Positions 6,127 through 6,295 of a stretch of DNA of 6,295 nt are shown here, one piece after another (position 1 is the stretch's first letter; the number at the start of each line of letters is the position of its first letter). Source of the DNA: VGCC01 sp964495555 (GTDB taxonomy: Bacteria; Actinomycetota; Actinomycetes; S36-B12); NCBI GenBank assembly GCA_964495555.1, contig CAZBWA010000082.1, positions 1 through 6,295 of the forward strand, in the 5' to 3' direction. The notes under the pieces are model-generated. The model was not told where the DNA came from. It ran no database searches and worked only from the letters and a program-made list of their open reading frames with translations. The translations under genes and the position numbers were made by a program.

Positions 6127-6295
6127 CTAGGCCTTGTGCGGATCCTTCGGCTGCGTGAAAAGTGCGCCTTGAGCGGCCTGCGACCCTGACAGGCCTCCAC
6201 CGCGACCACGCAGCATGTACGCGGCCACGACGGCAAGGCCCGCGCCCAGGAGAGGGCCTGCCAGGTACACCCAGTACGCCGTGAAGTCATTCGCG
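6127..6295 (-). CDS. MIP family channel (aquaporin/glycerol facilitator), C-terminal fragment
   Basis: The last 55 residues of a gene that runs off the right edge. FTAYWVYLAGPLLGAGLAVV, followed by AAYMLRG, is the last membrane helix of MIP channels. It has the typical aromatic run, then the Gly-Pro and Gly-Ala packing motif (consensus near WVYxxGPxxGA). A cytosolic tail follows (RGRGGGLSGSQAAQGALFTQ and about 8 more residues). The NPA motifs and selectivity filter lie outside the window, so water cannot be told from glycerol transport. The stop (TAG) is 60 nt upstream of the FUSC TTG, and both genes could share a transcript. The family call rests on one helix and its context. Confidence 0.65.
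   Translation of the reverse strand, partial: ANDFTAYWVYLAGPLLGAGLAVVAAYMLRGRGGGLSGSQAAQGALFTQPKDPHKA

Noticed and set aside
5032..6130. Plus-strand open frames across the FUSC gene
   Set aside because: Antisense to a protein with clear membrane helices and a FUSC signature; their translations are polar, repetitive shadows.
6030..6290. Minus-strand 86-codon frame across the MIP/FUSC junction
   Set aside because: The neighbouring frame encodes the end of a MIP channel with a proper stop; this one has Arg/Ser-rich sequence typical of a shadow.

Overview
The window is a stretch of ordinary chromosome from a GC-rich Gram-positive bacterium. The protein families and the strong G/C bias at third codon positions point to an actinobacterium. 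A member of the Micrococcales is my best guess, but the sequence alone does not fix the genus. I see no insertion sequence, integrase, CRISPR array, phage gene or other sign of recent transfer.

Left edge (1-196): the 5' end of a small membrane protein gene (minus strand, cut by the window) lies back to back with a pirin gene (plus strand). The short divergent promoter region holds a 20-bp imperfect palindrome that looks like a MarR-type operator and overlaps the predicted pirin -10 box. No regulator gene is present in the window.

Centre (197-4975): five plus-strand genes lie close together with gaps of 21 and 9 nt and two 4-nt overlaps. They are pirin, a small cysteine-rich DUF5522 protein, a secreted SGNH/GDSL hydrolase, and two Gfo/Idh/MocA-family oxidoreductases. 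A tRNA-Lys(CTT) gene follows 13 nt after the last one. The spacing suggests co-transcription of at least some of them. A striking 43-nt hairpin sequence lies inside the start of the DUF5522 gene and could separate pirin from the rest. The secreted hydrolase could release esterified or sugar-derived compounds that the two dehydrogenases oxidise or reduce, but no substrate can be read from the sequence.

Right edge (5059-6295): two minus-strand genes, the C-terminal end of an aquaporin/glycerol-facilitator (MIP) family channel and then a FUSC-type multi-pass membrane protein. They converge on the tRNA gene. The FUSC gene has no ATG start; its only good ribosome binding site stands in front of an in-frame ATT codon.

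I did not find a clear undescribed system. The items most worth checking are the hairpin inside the DUF5522 gene, the operator palindrome, the coupling of DUF5522 to a secreted hydrolase, and the FUSC start codon.
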